NCBI GenBank assembly: GCA_946623195.1
Contig: CAMOQW010000009.1
Location: 1-37,567, forward strand
From: an uncultured Prevotella sp.
GTDB taxonomy: Bacteria > Bacteroidota > Bacteroidia > Bacteroidales > Bacteroidaceae
Direction: 5' to 3'
Length of the DNA: 37,567 nucleotides
Each line of letters opens with the position of its first letter. The first letter of the stretch is position 1. Made by a program: the position numbers and the translations under genes. Positions 30,501 to 36,699 of this stretch are shown here, one piece after another. The notes under the pieces were generated by a model, which saw nothing but the letters and a program-made list of their open reading frames with translations, was not told the DNA's origin and searched no databases.

Positions 30501-33500
30501 TAGTCTGACGGAGAAGAGCGACTATAACGGCACGCAGTACGGCGAACTGTTCTCCAGTACGATGAGCGGACTGGGCGTCGTACAGCAGCGGATGGAGATC
30601 CGTACCGCCGTGGCTAAGGACGAGGACGATGCCAACAACAACTGCTTCGATGCCACTGTAGTGATACGCAGTGCAGACGGTACAGTACGGCTGACCCAGC
30701 AGGGCATGGAGATACGCTACGGCGACGCAACAGAAAGCCTGCCCGTATCGCTGCGCCGCTACGGATGTAACTATACTTGCTACATCAATTATCAGAGTCC
30801 ATCAGAACCCGGCACTCCCTTGACAAAATTCCTGGAGTCAAACTCGTCATTGGGAGACAACGTCACGTTGACCTATGTCTATACCGTTAACGACGATGTG
30901 GCATCTTACTTCACCACGGCGCAGGATGCGAAGACCGACGACTACACGTGGATGAACACCTACTTCCAGTGGGAGCAGACCTACAGCGGCACCAGCGTGG
31001 AGGTGGAGAGAACGCGCCGCAAGTTCGACCACTATGTCTATAACTCGGCGGGTCAGATTACCGGCGAGGTATGGATAGAGGATCCGTATATCGAGATTGT
31101 CAACAACCCGACGGAGGCCTATACCACCAAAGGCTACCTGAACACCCATACCGGACAGACACCCGTGTATGGCGACGAGACCACGCAGAGCGAGGACGAC
31201 CGCCAGAAATGGAGCCTCGTGGGCGACCCGTACAGCTTCGAGATGAAGAACTATGCGCAGTATCTGACCAACCCCGAGGCCACGGTGGCCCTCGACGGGC
31301 AAAACCTGGTGACGCAGGGCTACGGTGCACAGCAGCTGGCCATCGCCATCGGCAAGGATGGCAAGCCGTTCCTGGCTGTCATCAATGCTGACGGCACCAT
31401 CCAGAGTCTGGTGGACTTCGAGTTTGCGTCGACATCCGACAAGAGCCTCTACTCCGCCGACAACACCGGTGTCAACACCAAGGATGCCACAGGCAACACG
31501 CTGAACACCATCTATAAGCGCAACGGTGCCACCATGACCGTGAAGCCCTTCTATCTGGCCAACCTCATCAAGTATGCCGACATACTGGTGTATCACCTCG
31601 TCATGGCGCACCAGTATTCGCTGGATGCTGAAGACAAGGATAGTTGGACCGACGGCACATCTGGTACAGTAGACCAGAAGACGGGCTACGACAACAACGG
31701 CAGCCCGACGGGTGTGTACTCGCGACTGCTGGAGTTCCTGAAGTATTGGGGCAAGAAAACAAATACTACATACATTGCCAGCGACAAGACAGCAGCCGAA
31801 CTAAGCTATGACTACGAGACAGCCATCGGCAATGTCAGTGCCGTGAGAGACCTGCTGAAGCAGAAGGGCACGCTGCGCAACTTCCTCAGTTATCCCGTGG
31901 TAGACCAGGAGGTAGACCGCGTAGGCATCGGCAACCGCCCGCAAGTACCCTGGTACATGAAGCGGCAGTTCTGCCAGTACACCATGTATCAGAGGGATGT
32001 GCTCCGTTCAAAGCCTGATCCCGATAATCCCGTTGTAGTGACCATAGATGGCAAGGATTATAATGTCTGGGCCAATGACGTGGAAGGTAAAGTGGACACA
32101 CTGCTTGTGGGCGAGACAAAGCCCTCGCCATGGTATAAGGCCTGCAACATCACTTGGGTGTCTATCTTCGACAAGAAGCACTGGAATGATTGGGATGAAA
32201 GTTCTGATAAAGAATCGGATAAGGTTGAATATCCTGAAGGCAGTGGAAAATACAAGAAACAACCCTCCGACTATGCTGAGGCTCTCGGCCTGCAAGGCCA
32301 GGTGCTGGAGAAACTGCTCGACTGCCACCACAACCGCAAGGTGATCATCGATGTGGTGTACGACGTGAATCCCAACGAGTTCCAGTTTGCACAGAAGGGT
32401 CGCAACACCACGGCTTGGTATCAGATGATGACCAACAATGCCGCCGACGGACTGATGAACTTCACCTACAAGGACGGCATCGGCGCACGACTCGACCGTA
32501 CCCACCACTACACCAACAACTACCTGTGGGCGCCCGAGGGCGACCCCTACGGCTTTGTGCTCCGCTCGCGCTATGCCACCATCAACGGTACGGGCTGGGA
32601 CGACGTGGCCGTGACTACCAAGGGTAAACTGCCGAAGGGCGAGGACGCGAGCGGCAATCCTATCTACAAGGCCACGGACAGCGAAGCCGGTGTAGCATTC
32701 ACCGAACCTACCGACGATGAGAAACTGGCCACCTACACCAGCCGTGCCGCATCGTCGGGCGGCATCCCCTTCAGCCACAAGCGCATCATCCATCGCCGTA
32801 GCGGTCAGGACGGAGCAGAGACCGACGGTGCGACGAACGCCGTTTACGAGATGTTCGTCGGTGGCTACGACGGCTCGTTCCTGATGCACCCCACGGCGGC
32901 ATGGATGGACAACGACGATGCCGACCACCAGAGCTACTATATGAAGCACTTCACTACGGGCAATACCACGAGCCTGACGAAGAGCGACTCGAAGACCCTG
33001 CTCGCCGACCCCGATGCCAACTGGCGGCTGGCGGTCACGGCGGAGCAGCTGATACCCTACTTCAACCGCTCGGGCTACGTGGGAGGCCTCGACCCGACGA
33101 AGGCGCAGACTTTCACCAACACCGACTACTACAGTCAGCTGCAGCAGAGCATCGCGAACAATACGACGCTCGACTTCGCCACGCTGCGCAAGATTCAGGA
33201 GCTGGTGTACAGCGGTACGTTCTACAAGAGCGACGGAACGACGGTGGTTAATCCGGAAGACGACCGACCCACCGGCAACTACCTGCCCATGAAGTTCGTG
33301 TCCACCAACCTGGTGAACATGAAGCCCGGCTACTACCGCATCGAAGGATTCTCGCTGCCACGCTATGTCAGCGGCTACCGGTTTAACTCGGAGATTGCCG
33401 GCAATAAGCCGCTCCACTTCTTCGAGAAAACGAAAGACGCTGCTTATGCCCACACCTTTGCTGACCTGAGCGGCTTCAGCGATGGCATCCTTCGGGGCAA

Positions 33501-34899
33501 CATCGAACTGTTGCCTGCCGACTTCGACCCGTCGAGCATCTTCCAGTTTGTCGATGCTTCAGGCTCTGAGAGTTATACCCGCTACAACATCCGGACGCAG
33601 GACCTGGAGTTGCATGCAAAGCCGGGAGACACAAGTACCAGTGTAACACAGTTGTCAACCATCGGCAGTCCTGCTACGGGCTTCGACAACAAGTTCCGCA
33701 TAGAGGATGTCGGTGGTACGGCCTTCACCATCCGCGTGCGCCACACCACGGCTACCGACTGGGACGACATGGTCAGCGAGAACCTGAAGACCAACTACGT
33801 GTGCATCGACAACGACAAGGGTTACAGCCTCTCATGCTACGCCAATAATGAGATGAACCAGACCGATGCCGGTGTTCAGGACACGAAGTGGCTGCTGAAG
33901 CCAGTTGGCATCCGCGAGGACTGGCCCTACAACGAGATGCCGCTGCGCGTGGAGGTGCATCAGGGCGGTGTGAAAAACCAGGAGCTGTCAGATGAGCAGG
34001 GCTTAAAGGAAGACTCCAACAAGGACACCTACTACTACGGTTCGCTCTACGTGCCCTTCGACACGCGACTGGGTAACACCACCGATGCCGCCTTCACGCT
34101 GACCAGCACGCCCACGGCAGCCACGACGACGGTGACCATGCAGTCGGTGAGCCAGCTGAACGGCATGGGCAACCCGCAGTATGTGCCGGCCGAGTGGCCT
34201 GTGGTCATCCGCACCGGCAATGCCAAGAGTGTCGAGATGAAGAACCAAGACAACAGCGACTATGCCACCCGCAACTACGTCAACATGTATCTGCCCAACG
34301 ATGCCCCCGTCACGGATGCCGCACTCACCGCTAACCGCGCCACCATCACCCTCGGAGGCAAGTATCTGGAGCAGAGCATCGACCCTGAGGGCAAACGCGT
34401 CATGGTGTTCGGACTGCCGTTTGAGAATCATACTGAAGAGCATTCTGATAATGAGGTTTCTCACCACAAGTACGACGAGTACAAGCATGTCGGCTGGTAT
34501 AGCAACGACAACTGGAACCGTGAAGACTTCTCGGGCTATAAGGCCCATGAGGATAGTTATAGTGCCTCAACAGCAAGTCCTGGCACCGTGGCCACCGACA
34601 CTCAGCGCTCTAACACCTATGTATATCATAGTAAGGTGTATCTGCTGACCAGTCAGGCCGCCGCAGTGTCTCCCGCCCCCAGCCGCCACATCATCGCCCT
34701 CTTCGACGGAGAGGGGCCGAACGACGACGAGCCGTACTTCGGCGACGTGACCGACGACGTGCCCTGGCCGTGCGATGTCTACGACCTGCAGGGTCGAAAG
34801 GTGGCTGCCAACGAGACTCCCGCCACGCTGCTGTATAACCATCCGGGCCTGGCCAAGGGCGTCTACATCTTCGGCGGACGTAAAGTGATAGTGAAGTAA
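18547..34899 (+). CDS. Giant (5450-residue) modular T9SS-exported surface protein
   Basis: One uninterrupted frame encodes about 5450 residues. The hydrophobic signal segment is at about 33-52 (MMTLLLMMTVGSVMNMAWG), after an unusually long basic n-region. A start at Met11 (18577) would be more ordinary. Residues 55-220 are beta-rich, and 225-320 are helical, rich in Ala/Tyr/Asp. From about residue 499 to 4840 runs a chain of thirteen divergent modules, each with a Y-x-V-V-N-x-x-G strand, a P-x-x-I-x-S-P-L or R-R-x-F-C-x-Y-T block, an I-Y-V-x-Y strand and W-x-L-x-G-D-P-Y. A distinct C-terminal region contains YYGSLYVPFDTRLG. The last 42 residues are a T9SS type A sorting domain (DVYDLQGRKV ... 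GVYIFGGRKVIVK). It should therefore cross the outer membrane by T9SS and be surface-attached or released. I do not recognise a named family; no catalytic motif is seen. Adhesion is inferred only from the architecture. Confidence 0.88.
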   Translation: MTVKVTTDNDMKVIRHNGTKKRAGGAAATLLRRMMTLLLMMTVGSVMNMAWGQADSWVVPASDIDLTGNTPYWIRHTATNGLNLASKAPVFRYDRTGVSAVAADMSDLTQVFYFKKEGARIFVYTQTANGAYKTYIGSDEVANQKWGMSTKTLTGDNRPTTTSGVNQQGYLKEILPVGNTGNVFFHFVRANGNDPDVTNKSYLIVNRSNRGGTPVYDDGQKGTKDNFIQWTVIPWRPLEILKNEIDEVWRIYYNAKVGTNNYEVKNQSYIDALLAAYTTAYDAYTNIKADIDGGTATLYQRLSSIQTAWSALKEAKREFLTNAFSLDLEKTYVLTNKYGGVLKYNNQNPAQIDQPYTITDQYKVKFYKNDETGNYYMQSVSNPTQYLQPSNNKFTSNSTIADNADSQMQNVPVKWGNQENTFKRHEFLIQHFDNDYVGIWFNSRLDYTAAGGVQTNEGFLHYDYNDGTPTEPFKLRADKAESLNNPTAYWLLEEFNERYVTWHIIANDGIEVLTQKRPLFERQYERAISLPDEFRSPLADSYTYATTQGGTPLAAETTFQAAYPSPSDKDIHVYVRYSTSDANKAKLDGNIEYGMTLNDQYVYDNDSGTATLNPSNDVTADEHYAWTIKGQDPYRVTITNKGTSKTIGTSSTLNGSGNNYSLDNNTTYWMLLGGGKAGQYRLVANSTTNQNYYYALFNNNGTRLASQDKIDSYYDPLAQVTFGEWKEYTYKVVNHSGEIAATATANGLAGKKPAVPASIKSPLATDFMYGVQDDKSDASASFRLPDDNNKTIYVSGYVPTATLDLAGSTTIYNIKVGSNYMQADVDFTSITQETSALNGGKNVRNLFLLTGSDPYGLTLKSYCSEDRYVVLDGGSYKLVDAEAFAAASYANKQFVVLGGDDAATYDFHLLNYDADADSPASPQFNEVTFTAQTPQSNNVNFQLIDMTGRKVWNAISGTYYTGDIRPDLPYAYKSPLAKNYTYYLGISFSDNVYTPSQEFVSTEFTTGMTVYVKYEYNPDNMIRFGSEDVHVDLTGKTPYLLNTGTETARNYVMWHNDAGTKTKNASSPLDGQHTYYEMYKDVKNEPNPISPPHLWTLGSVDGTPDPYCIVLHNGYNTEYFLSAQNGVGGDGSNIWAIPDSETGDCVRRWALINGTTANPYRLFSELVHGQTAQVLVMANNGWIRQCNYTDAGSTSSNYAKESDCQLRPRPLTHYLIVNGIGNMPTRSTRVTPVTDLSTRLEMPEELMSPLIDPTKADSYRFFATQTDAYNYSSAKTAADRAAAATKAITTYAQVTMNDRVYVGYYYNPDYVPTNYPHLKLNSNAWYYIYYDNGGTKRYLMRRIHSSSNSENSVWCSKNYDPNNLGANASKQDYMMWKLSGNDPYAITISNKHVWREGQSRDVSMNATTTWNPQAIFNGTYYSFLLRPGSQSGKLGLTLVGTNAKIPAVGTRDRFYYLCFRGDDYTIEIARNDKSEIANSVSNVRSPYYSDRTECNVTFEEVTGFTDYTYHIIDNQGNDVIQYTVAQKTGDAPRVPDEIRSPLAGTWRYYTSLATAQADAEATLTEMSTNNEAGKKDHTLSGNITVLGTESDIYVRYSDNGQYAINTELTEWGYPTGTMVPYNLEFQHGTKYYEESADKILFDSKNWTENGILYPECNGNSHFYVYNQATRDNAFATGSNLRTRMSWYFTGGDPYRLRIINHNNNTNRDLDNVTIDGKKADETMPNSFYTTYGPVSGGTETGGQSTTMGVRTILRSPYYAKPLIDGTNIKAKGDKIYSITAGTEHTGTNSTDVNTSDWSTEYMVLSSGHDMKLVTSSPITYTDGLGTHEITDLNARTVRTLEHNFKENPTYTGMKSWKPGENTTKVQEALTNEQMRQMGGVYQHDDFLKGYHWSDGEGGAYPEKAYFSTVNTGEQFKIISSPLVPAVHLIDNHGWEVKYWPYPNGSGAAELKAAITKYNSPMVAEYQCYIGNSAVGTSTASIKKASGYYKYTFDEGLPVVTRGSDLGTCIDNIATQDVVKLKDSKGNRILPTNANHPDIFITYTVKDNFQDMTLEYFIEQNNKLAKANGDVIDNNTVADDVYTADKSTFTPSGGSIKAGYTDPLDPLLWNLAINPDIDEEMGYVYGGSQGESSKETLTEQYAKEGKDGFDPYNIRIRSRELGTYMTMQYDASGEPITAEGSLKLEAAPNVKVEREGRSHNMMQISGATFMFVQDNMNPVHYRFVPRFEDEEFSQTGEQLKKTYAMHNLSTIREAANGTIEGEDYTTAQHTIITPVFQHVYHVVNKENKVAINYRNVVLSEIGGTGENASLPREIGSPFVTNMHFYTHATVDGSGTVTIDESSELTSLPAVAEMWVTYDYDPDSYETLDLSGEKYVRLVAVDSPDYYTSLSNGYALSNSATDEDKKTDTYLWSPVAKVITVDNKEYIDPYQIALKNKSDGTIVEGSGSYPYIIVNSATEGQYELLCSDANLAHDDPAADYNYLANSSNTTLTKQNLVSGNANVQMKFMGIPVTPTYVVINRSGTQSIRYKDTEAEMGDVIKIPKKIKSVQVNYNQFHYWDASDVKMSDNSTPNPLTDYAMTRRNITGGKNQDGKTYDLSSAQAIKRLNYTDNEPVIYVTYDYKPDSLPSQYNFDLTGKAKYNIYFEAPNNSIRSKFYVGLNPSHTTGTAKLDDGSTWFDTGLADEIRESSQKSYLEDPVYQNNYIWKLLCDNDLPDPYNIRVQSVNNSLGYFSSDGSTVSGSEPNEANIINYRLRSDNSAKKDAMIYSYIIVDAGTKDSEGNANVRMLATYTDSNGRYYYPGARKLREDDTTTTKGPNLREGRFMEESNVNNHKVTYGHTIDMQIMSRDMLNIEWWMKRHIVDDDYKLIATSENVLAKTKVSLPQEWLRKYCDYTYLCRYHLDGEQVKAADGEATYEQSTYPLTTFPVLINGDDSEVTPTVRIYVDYEVTDMPFNLMANTKAGVEALLNNQNEIVNKRFFDMTADDDHTLYDKMNASIADMNGTTRPRKDFLYFMVLGTNNGFTSGSQHFLRRESNGRLSTLPSTNGYKLHYDNTNNHNKWTYSRVAEAYRPNDHSAFEEKNWLFAFAGDPYDLYIYNASAIDENGYDDVEQETQHVAFHPHHTVNITTLTNTAGTTKEYVPSTTDLTTDATDPYGWGLCESRGANADLTFSLAASELLPDEETGSQLLWQLAQSSIDKDNEVMLKQRAANYSGLEYNLRVLPYEPVKYEDVRIIIRREDEVNTYNTWKVGKSEEDKQDYIENTMKTGLSKLYFAAHDRIFAEGDQIDTADDDALPLQVRRAFCDYTLYSDDYDKQSGTYIIKAGPYPTKLPLTDASGNTVYDEDGRIIYTYRNADGTEATGAQAIYAKYKVTSDVFLSEAPTQSEVTAMANSNDHVYFMDFPDPTSNATHHHAYYDPDTKFFDRTGDLKRKIDSKLGRAKSEKKKWDDTQFVDDTDLWYNNYQYRSASNRMVSTPERLKWYFVGDPYKVQVYSVAGDWNTTTLTDADGTTHDPGTVAANLARFDETETNFQFVVDCVHLRVPDYSIIDERKEVSRTDMYGNPLEDIPNRHYNQPYFDDFYWECVPAASSEEGTFALRFKEDNDLLGYRNVYYYLAHDGLQKGYITDGKTTNYDVNLSYNPNNETHGSGDYPDYHKANDRNTIIRLVQPAKVYVTAKKNGTAVVTDELSEYFGVGETLTEVPRHLQRKFVSYDWTSTKLTEDNVYSISNCTDVTTVHGKTVNDLMTPSVAKQKVNPVYKFNVNYTVSDLSKDESGNNVHLFTTDISSPQWVDMWVSPNNWLFYDKNQTDKTQVSSYRTAVQDNSADGWNDGLKGLHWALVGDPYDFTILNRRRYEANDGAGQWIALTKQTISDYAGTTPADSIVWTTSLVNATDDNTSSKDIAAAATATHFSTQMWKLSPRNNDGAYQTGNADGHYFLRTASLKTTTEDYNNASPYINQTNNYWRMVCKPYPNGNTTKTSYFEMVPYSLTEKSDYNGTQYGELFSSTMSGLGVVQQRMEIRTAVAKDEDDANNNCFDATVVIRSADGTVRLTQQGMEIRYGDATESLPVSLRRYGCNYTCYINYQSPSEPGTPLTKFLESNSSLGDNVTLTYVYTVNDDVASYFTTAQDAKTDDYTWMNTYFQWEQTYSGTSVEVERTRRKFDHYVYNSAGQITGEVWIEDPYIEIVNNPTEAYTTKGYLNTHTGQTPVYGDETTQSEDDRQKWSLVGDPYSFEMKNYAQYLTNPEATVALDGQNLVTQGYGAQQLAIAIGKDGKPFLAVINADGTIQSLVDFEFASTSDKSLYSADNTGVNTKDATGNTLNTIYKRNGATMTVKPFYLANLIKYADILVYHLVMAHQYSLDAEDKDSWTDGTSGTVDQKTGYDNNGSPTGVYSRLLEFLKYWGKKTNTTYIASDKTAAELSYDYETAIGNVSAVRDLLKQKGTLRNFLSYPVVDQEVDRVGIGNRPQVPWYMKRQFCQYTMYQRDVLRSKPDPDNPVVVTIDGKDYNVWANDVEGKVDTLLVGETKPSPWYKACNITWVSIFDKKHWNDWDESSDKESDKVEYPEGSGKYKKQPSDYAEALGLQGQVLEKLLDCHHNRKVIIDVVYDVNPNEFQFAQKGRNTTAWYQMMTNNAADGLMNFTYKDGIGARLDRTHHYTNNYLWAPEGDPYGFVLRSRYATINGTGWDDVAVTTKGKLPKGEDASGNPIYKATDSEAGVAFTEPTDDEKLATYTSRAASSGGIPFSHKRIIHRRSGQDGAETDGATNAVYEMFVGGYDGSFLMHPTAAWMDNDDADHQSYYMKHFTTGNTTSLTKSDSKTLLADPDANWRLAVTAEQLIPYFNRSGYVGGLDPTKAQTFTNTDYYSQLQQSIANNTTLDFATLRKIQELVYSGTFYKSDGTTVVNPEDDRPTGNYLPMKFVSTNLVNMKPGYYRIEGFSLPRYVSGYRFNSEIAGNKPLHFFEKTKDAAYAHTFADLSGFSDGILRGNIELLPADFDPSSIFQFVDASGSESYTRYNIRTQDLELHAKPGDTSTSVTQLSTIGSPATGFDNKFRIEDVGGTAFTIRVRHTTATDWDDMVSENLKTNYVCIDNDKGYSLSCYANNEMNQTDAGVQDTKWLLKPVGIREDWPYNEMPLRVEVHQGGVKNQELSDEQGLKEDSNKDTYYYGSLYVPFDTRLGNTTDAAFTLTSTPTAATTTVTMQSVSQLNGMGNPQYVPAEWPVVIRTGNAKSVEMKNQDNSDYATRNYVNMYLPNDAPVTDAALTANRATITLGGKYLEQSIDPEGKRVMVFGLPFENHTEEHSDNEVSHHKYDEYKHVGWYSNDNWNREDFSGYKAHEDSYSASTASPGTVATDTQRSNTYVYHSKVYLLTSQAAAVSPAPSRHIIALFDGEGPNDDEPYFGDVTDDVPWPCDVYDLQGRKVAANETPATLLYNHPGLAKGVYIFGGRKVIVK
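20041..33057 (+). repeat. Array of 13 divergent protein modules in the giant gene
   Basis: Module starts, taken at the Y-x-V-V-N-like strand, are about 20041, 20728, 21361, 22177, 23065, 24322, 25375, 26083, 27097, 28225, 29551, 30646 and 31579. The D-P-Y landmark of each lies at residues 632, 853, 1105, 1382, 1692, 2149, 2426, 2714, 3088, 3484, 3840, 4227 and 4666. Distances between landmarks rise from about 220 residues near the N-terminus to about 440 near the C-terminus. Modules 1-8 carry the S-P-L linker or a decayed form of it. Modules 9-13 carry (R/K)-x-F/Y-C-x-Y-T or a close variant. Boundaries are approximate, and the end of module 13 is uncertain. The DNA has diverged too far for long identical nucleotide repeats. 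Confidence 0.8.
34774..34896 (+). other. T9SS type A C-terminal sorting domain
   Basis: These are codons 5410-5450 of the giant gene. The pattern DVYDLQGRKVA, a short linker, GLAKGVYIFGGRKVIVK fits the two-strand end of the Por secretion tail. In this family the tail is recognised by the type IX translocon and removed at the cell surface. Confidence 0.85.
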
Positions 34900-34918
34900 A
34901 AGTGAATAGTGAAATTGA

Positions 34919-36598
34919 ATGGTGATGTATAAAATAAATAATGTACGCAAAAAGGCGATAGCAGCCGTCGGGGTGCTGCTACTCTCCACAGCCTGCCAGA
35001 GCGACTGGCGCGACGGTATCAACCCCATAGAGGAAGCCTATAAGACGACACCCCTGGCCTTCACCGGCACGGTGGCCAGCAGTCAGGTGCCTACCCGCTC
35101 AGACGGCAGCATCGTCAACCTCGGCGAGACATCGTTGCCCGAGACCCGAGAGCGCACCTACTGGCGCTACAACCCCACGTCGGGTGGGGTGGAAGAACAG
35201 AAGGCTACCTACTATGCCGGTATCTTCGGCGCCTATACAGGGCAGCAGAAATGGGAGGACTTGGTGAAGAAGACCACGCTGACGGATGATGAGAAGGAAG
35301 CCTACTCGGCCAATCTGATGTATAATGTGCCAGCCACCATCAACAGCGACGGCACACTGGAGTATTCGCCCTACCGCTTCTGGCCCAACAACAAGCTGAC
35401 GTCTGGCTCAGACGAAGGTCGGCATGAGTACTGTACCTTCTGGGCCTACTATCCCTACAACGCCACGGCACACCCCGGCGACTATGGCATCAGCATCGTG
35501 GAGTCGGAGATTGGCGAGGGCAAGGGCATGGGCAAGGTACACTTCACCATGCACCCCGATGCCGCCCAGCAGAACGACTTCATGATCTCTATGCCCGTCG
35601 TCGACTGCAACCGCGACAAGTATCCCATCGTGGCTACCGGAGATGCTTCAGCCAATAGCTATGCCCCGACGCCCGTGCCCTTCCGCTTCTACCACATGCT
35701 GGCGCAGGTGCGCCTCTATGCGTTCATCCGGGGAACGGATAAGCTGGTGTATAGCGATGATACGTACACGCAGGCAGAAGTCGATGGCGGTGCCACTTAC
35801 ACAGACGCCTGGGGAATGAGCCAGACGCCCAAGGTCGGCGATAAGAAAATCGACGAAGCGAAGTCCGTCCGCTGGGCTCGCACTACGTATACCGACATCC
35901 GTGACGAGAAGAAGCGTGCCGACATCCACTACAAGCTGGAGTTCAACAACATCAAGACTTCGGCGGACTTCTTCCCCAAGTACGACGACCAGGGCAACTT
36001 CTCCGGACTCGGCTACACAGAGGCCCAGACCCTCGGCTCGGCCACGGTGAATCACTTCATCATGAATCCCTACTGGTTCCGCTTCGACGACAGCGACAAG
36101 AAGGACCTGCACCGCTACATGCTGAACGACAACTATATGTTCGGACATTTTGAGGATACTCCGGTGTACAAGCGTGAGAATGCCACAACCTCCGCTAGAG
36201 GCTTGGACGGTATCGACTGGAGCACACATACTGCATCAGACACTGACCCTCTACACTACCTAACACTTACTGGCGAGGGCGACACCCGTGCCAAGGAACT
36301 GCAAGACCCCAGCGACAACTCGAAGCACTACAACTACTGCCCGGGCAACATCCTGATGGTGGTGCCGCAGGTGCTCACCGACGAGCAGGTGCCCCACATC
36401 GTGCTGACAGCCACTGACACCAGCGGCCATACCGCCCGCATCACCATCAACATGCTGAAGATGGGCATCAAGTGGGAGTCGGGCTACATCTACTGCTATG
36501 CCATCATCGACGAGCTGCACCCCGGCGACGACATCGTGCGCGGTCCGGAGAGCATCACCACCGTCTTCGACACCTCGAAGTGGACCGACCAGTGGTAA
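34919..36598 (+). CDS. Fimbrillin-like (Mfa/FimA-related) lipoprotein
   Basis: A 559-residue lipoprotein. The signal peptide ends in the lipobox LLLSTAC (cysteine at residue 26 from ATG 34919; ATG 34925 is an alternative start). The mature protein shows the layout of Bacteroidales fimbrillin-like proteins: an N-terminal strand TPLAFTGTVASSQVPTRS, the YRFWPNNK and CTFWAYYPYNA blocks, NDFMISMPVV, the PVPFRFYHMLAQVRLYAFI core strand, and a closing GIKWESGYIYCYAIID strand. It may be a minor or anchoring pilin or a surface lipoprotein. It starts 19 bp after the giant gene with no terminator between, and the pair is closed by the hairpin at 36628-36651. They are thus probably co-expressed. No other fim/mfa genes are near. 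Function in the pair is unknown. Confidence 0.8.
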   Translation: MVMYKINNVRKKAIAAVGVLLLSTACQSDWRDGINPIEEAYKTTPLAFTGTVASSQVPTRSDGSIVNLGETSLPETRERTYWRYNPTSGGVEEQKATYYAGIFGAYTGQQKWEDLVKKTTLTDDEKEAYSANLMYNVPATINSDGTLEYSPYRFWPNNKLTSGSDEGRHEYCTFWAYYPYNATAHPGDYGISIVESEIGEGKGMGKVHFTMHPDAAQQNDFMISMPVVDCNRDKYPIVATGDASANSYAPTPVPFRFYHMLAQVRLYAFIRGTDKLVYSDDTYTQAEVDGGATYTDAWGMSQTPKVGDKKIDEAKSVRWARTTYTDIRDEKKRADIHYKLEFNNIKTSADFFPKYDDQGNFSGLGYTEAQTLGSATVNHFIMNPYWFRFDDSDKKDLHRYMLNDNYMFGHFEDTPVYKRENATTSARGLDGIDWSTHTASDTDPLHYLTLTGEGDTRAKELQDPSDNSKHYNYCPGNILMVVPQVLTDEQVPHIVLTATDTSGHTARITINMLKMGIKWESGYIYCYAIIDELHPGDDIVRGPESITTVFDTSKWTDQW

Positions 36599-36627
36599 GG
36601 AAGCACTGTTTTGGTTAAATGATACTA

Positions 36628-36655
36628 AAAGGAGGGGGCAGCCCCTCCTTTATTA
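36628..36655 (+). terminator. Terminator after the giant gene/fimbrillin-like pair
   Basis: AAAGGAGGGG (36628-36637) pairs with CCCCTCCTTT (36642-36651) around a 4-nt loop and is followed by TATTA. Confidence 0.85.
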
Positions 36656-36668
36656 CGAATATAATTAT

Positions 36669-36676
36669 TATATTTG
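36669..36676 (+). promoter_or_regulatory. Candidate -7 element of the Rpn-family gene
   Basis: TATATTTG fits TAnnTTTG in an AT-rich stretch just after the terminator. The -33 part is not clear. The ATG at 36700 would be preceded by a leader of about 15-20 nt. Confidence 0.55.
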
Positions 36677-36699
36677 CAATAAAATTAGTATGCCAAGTT

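Noticed and set aside
32008..33453. Long minus-strand open frame (481 codons) opposite the giant gene
   Set aside because: Its product is rich in V, H, G and R with no recognisable motif, and it mirrors GC-rich codons of the well-supported plus-strand gene. The same holds for minus-strand frames at 28537-29652, 22659-21814 and 31611-30847.
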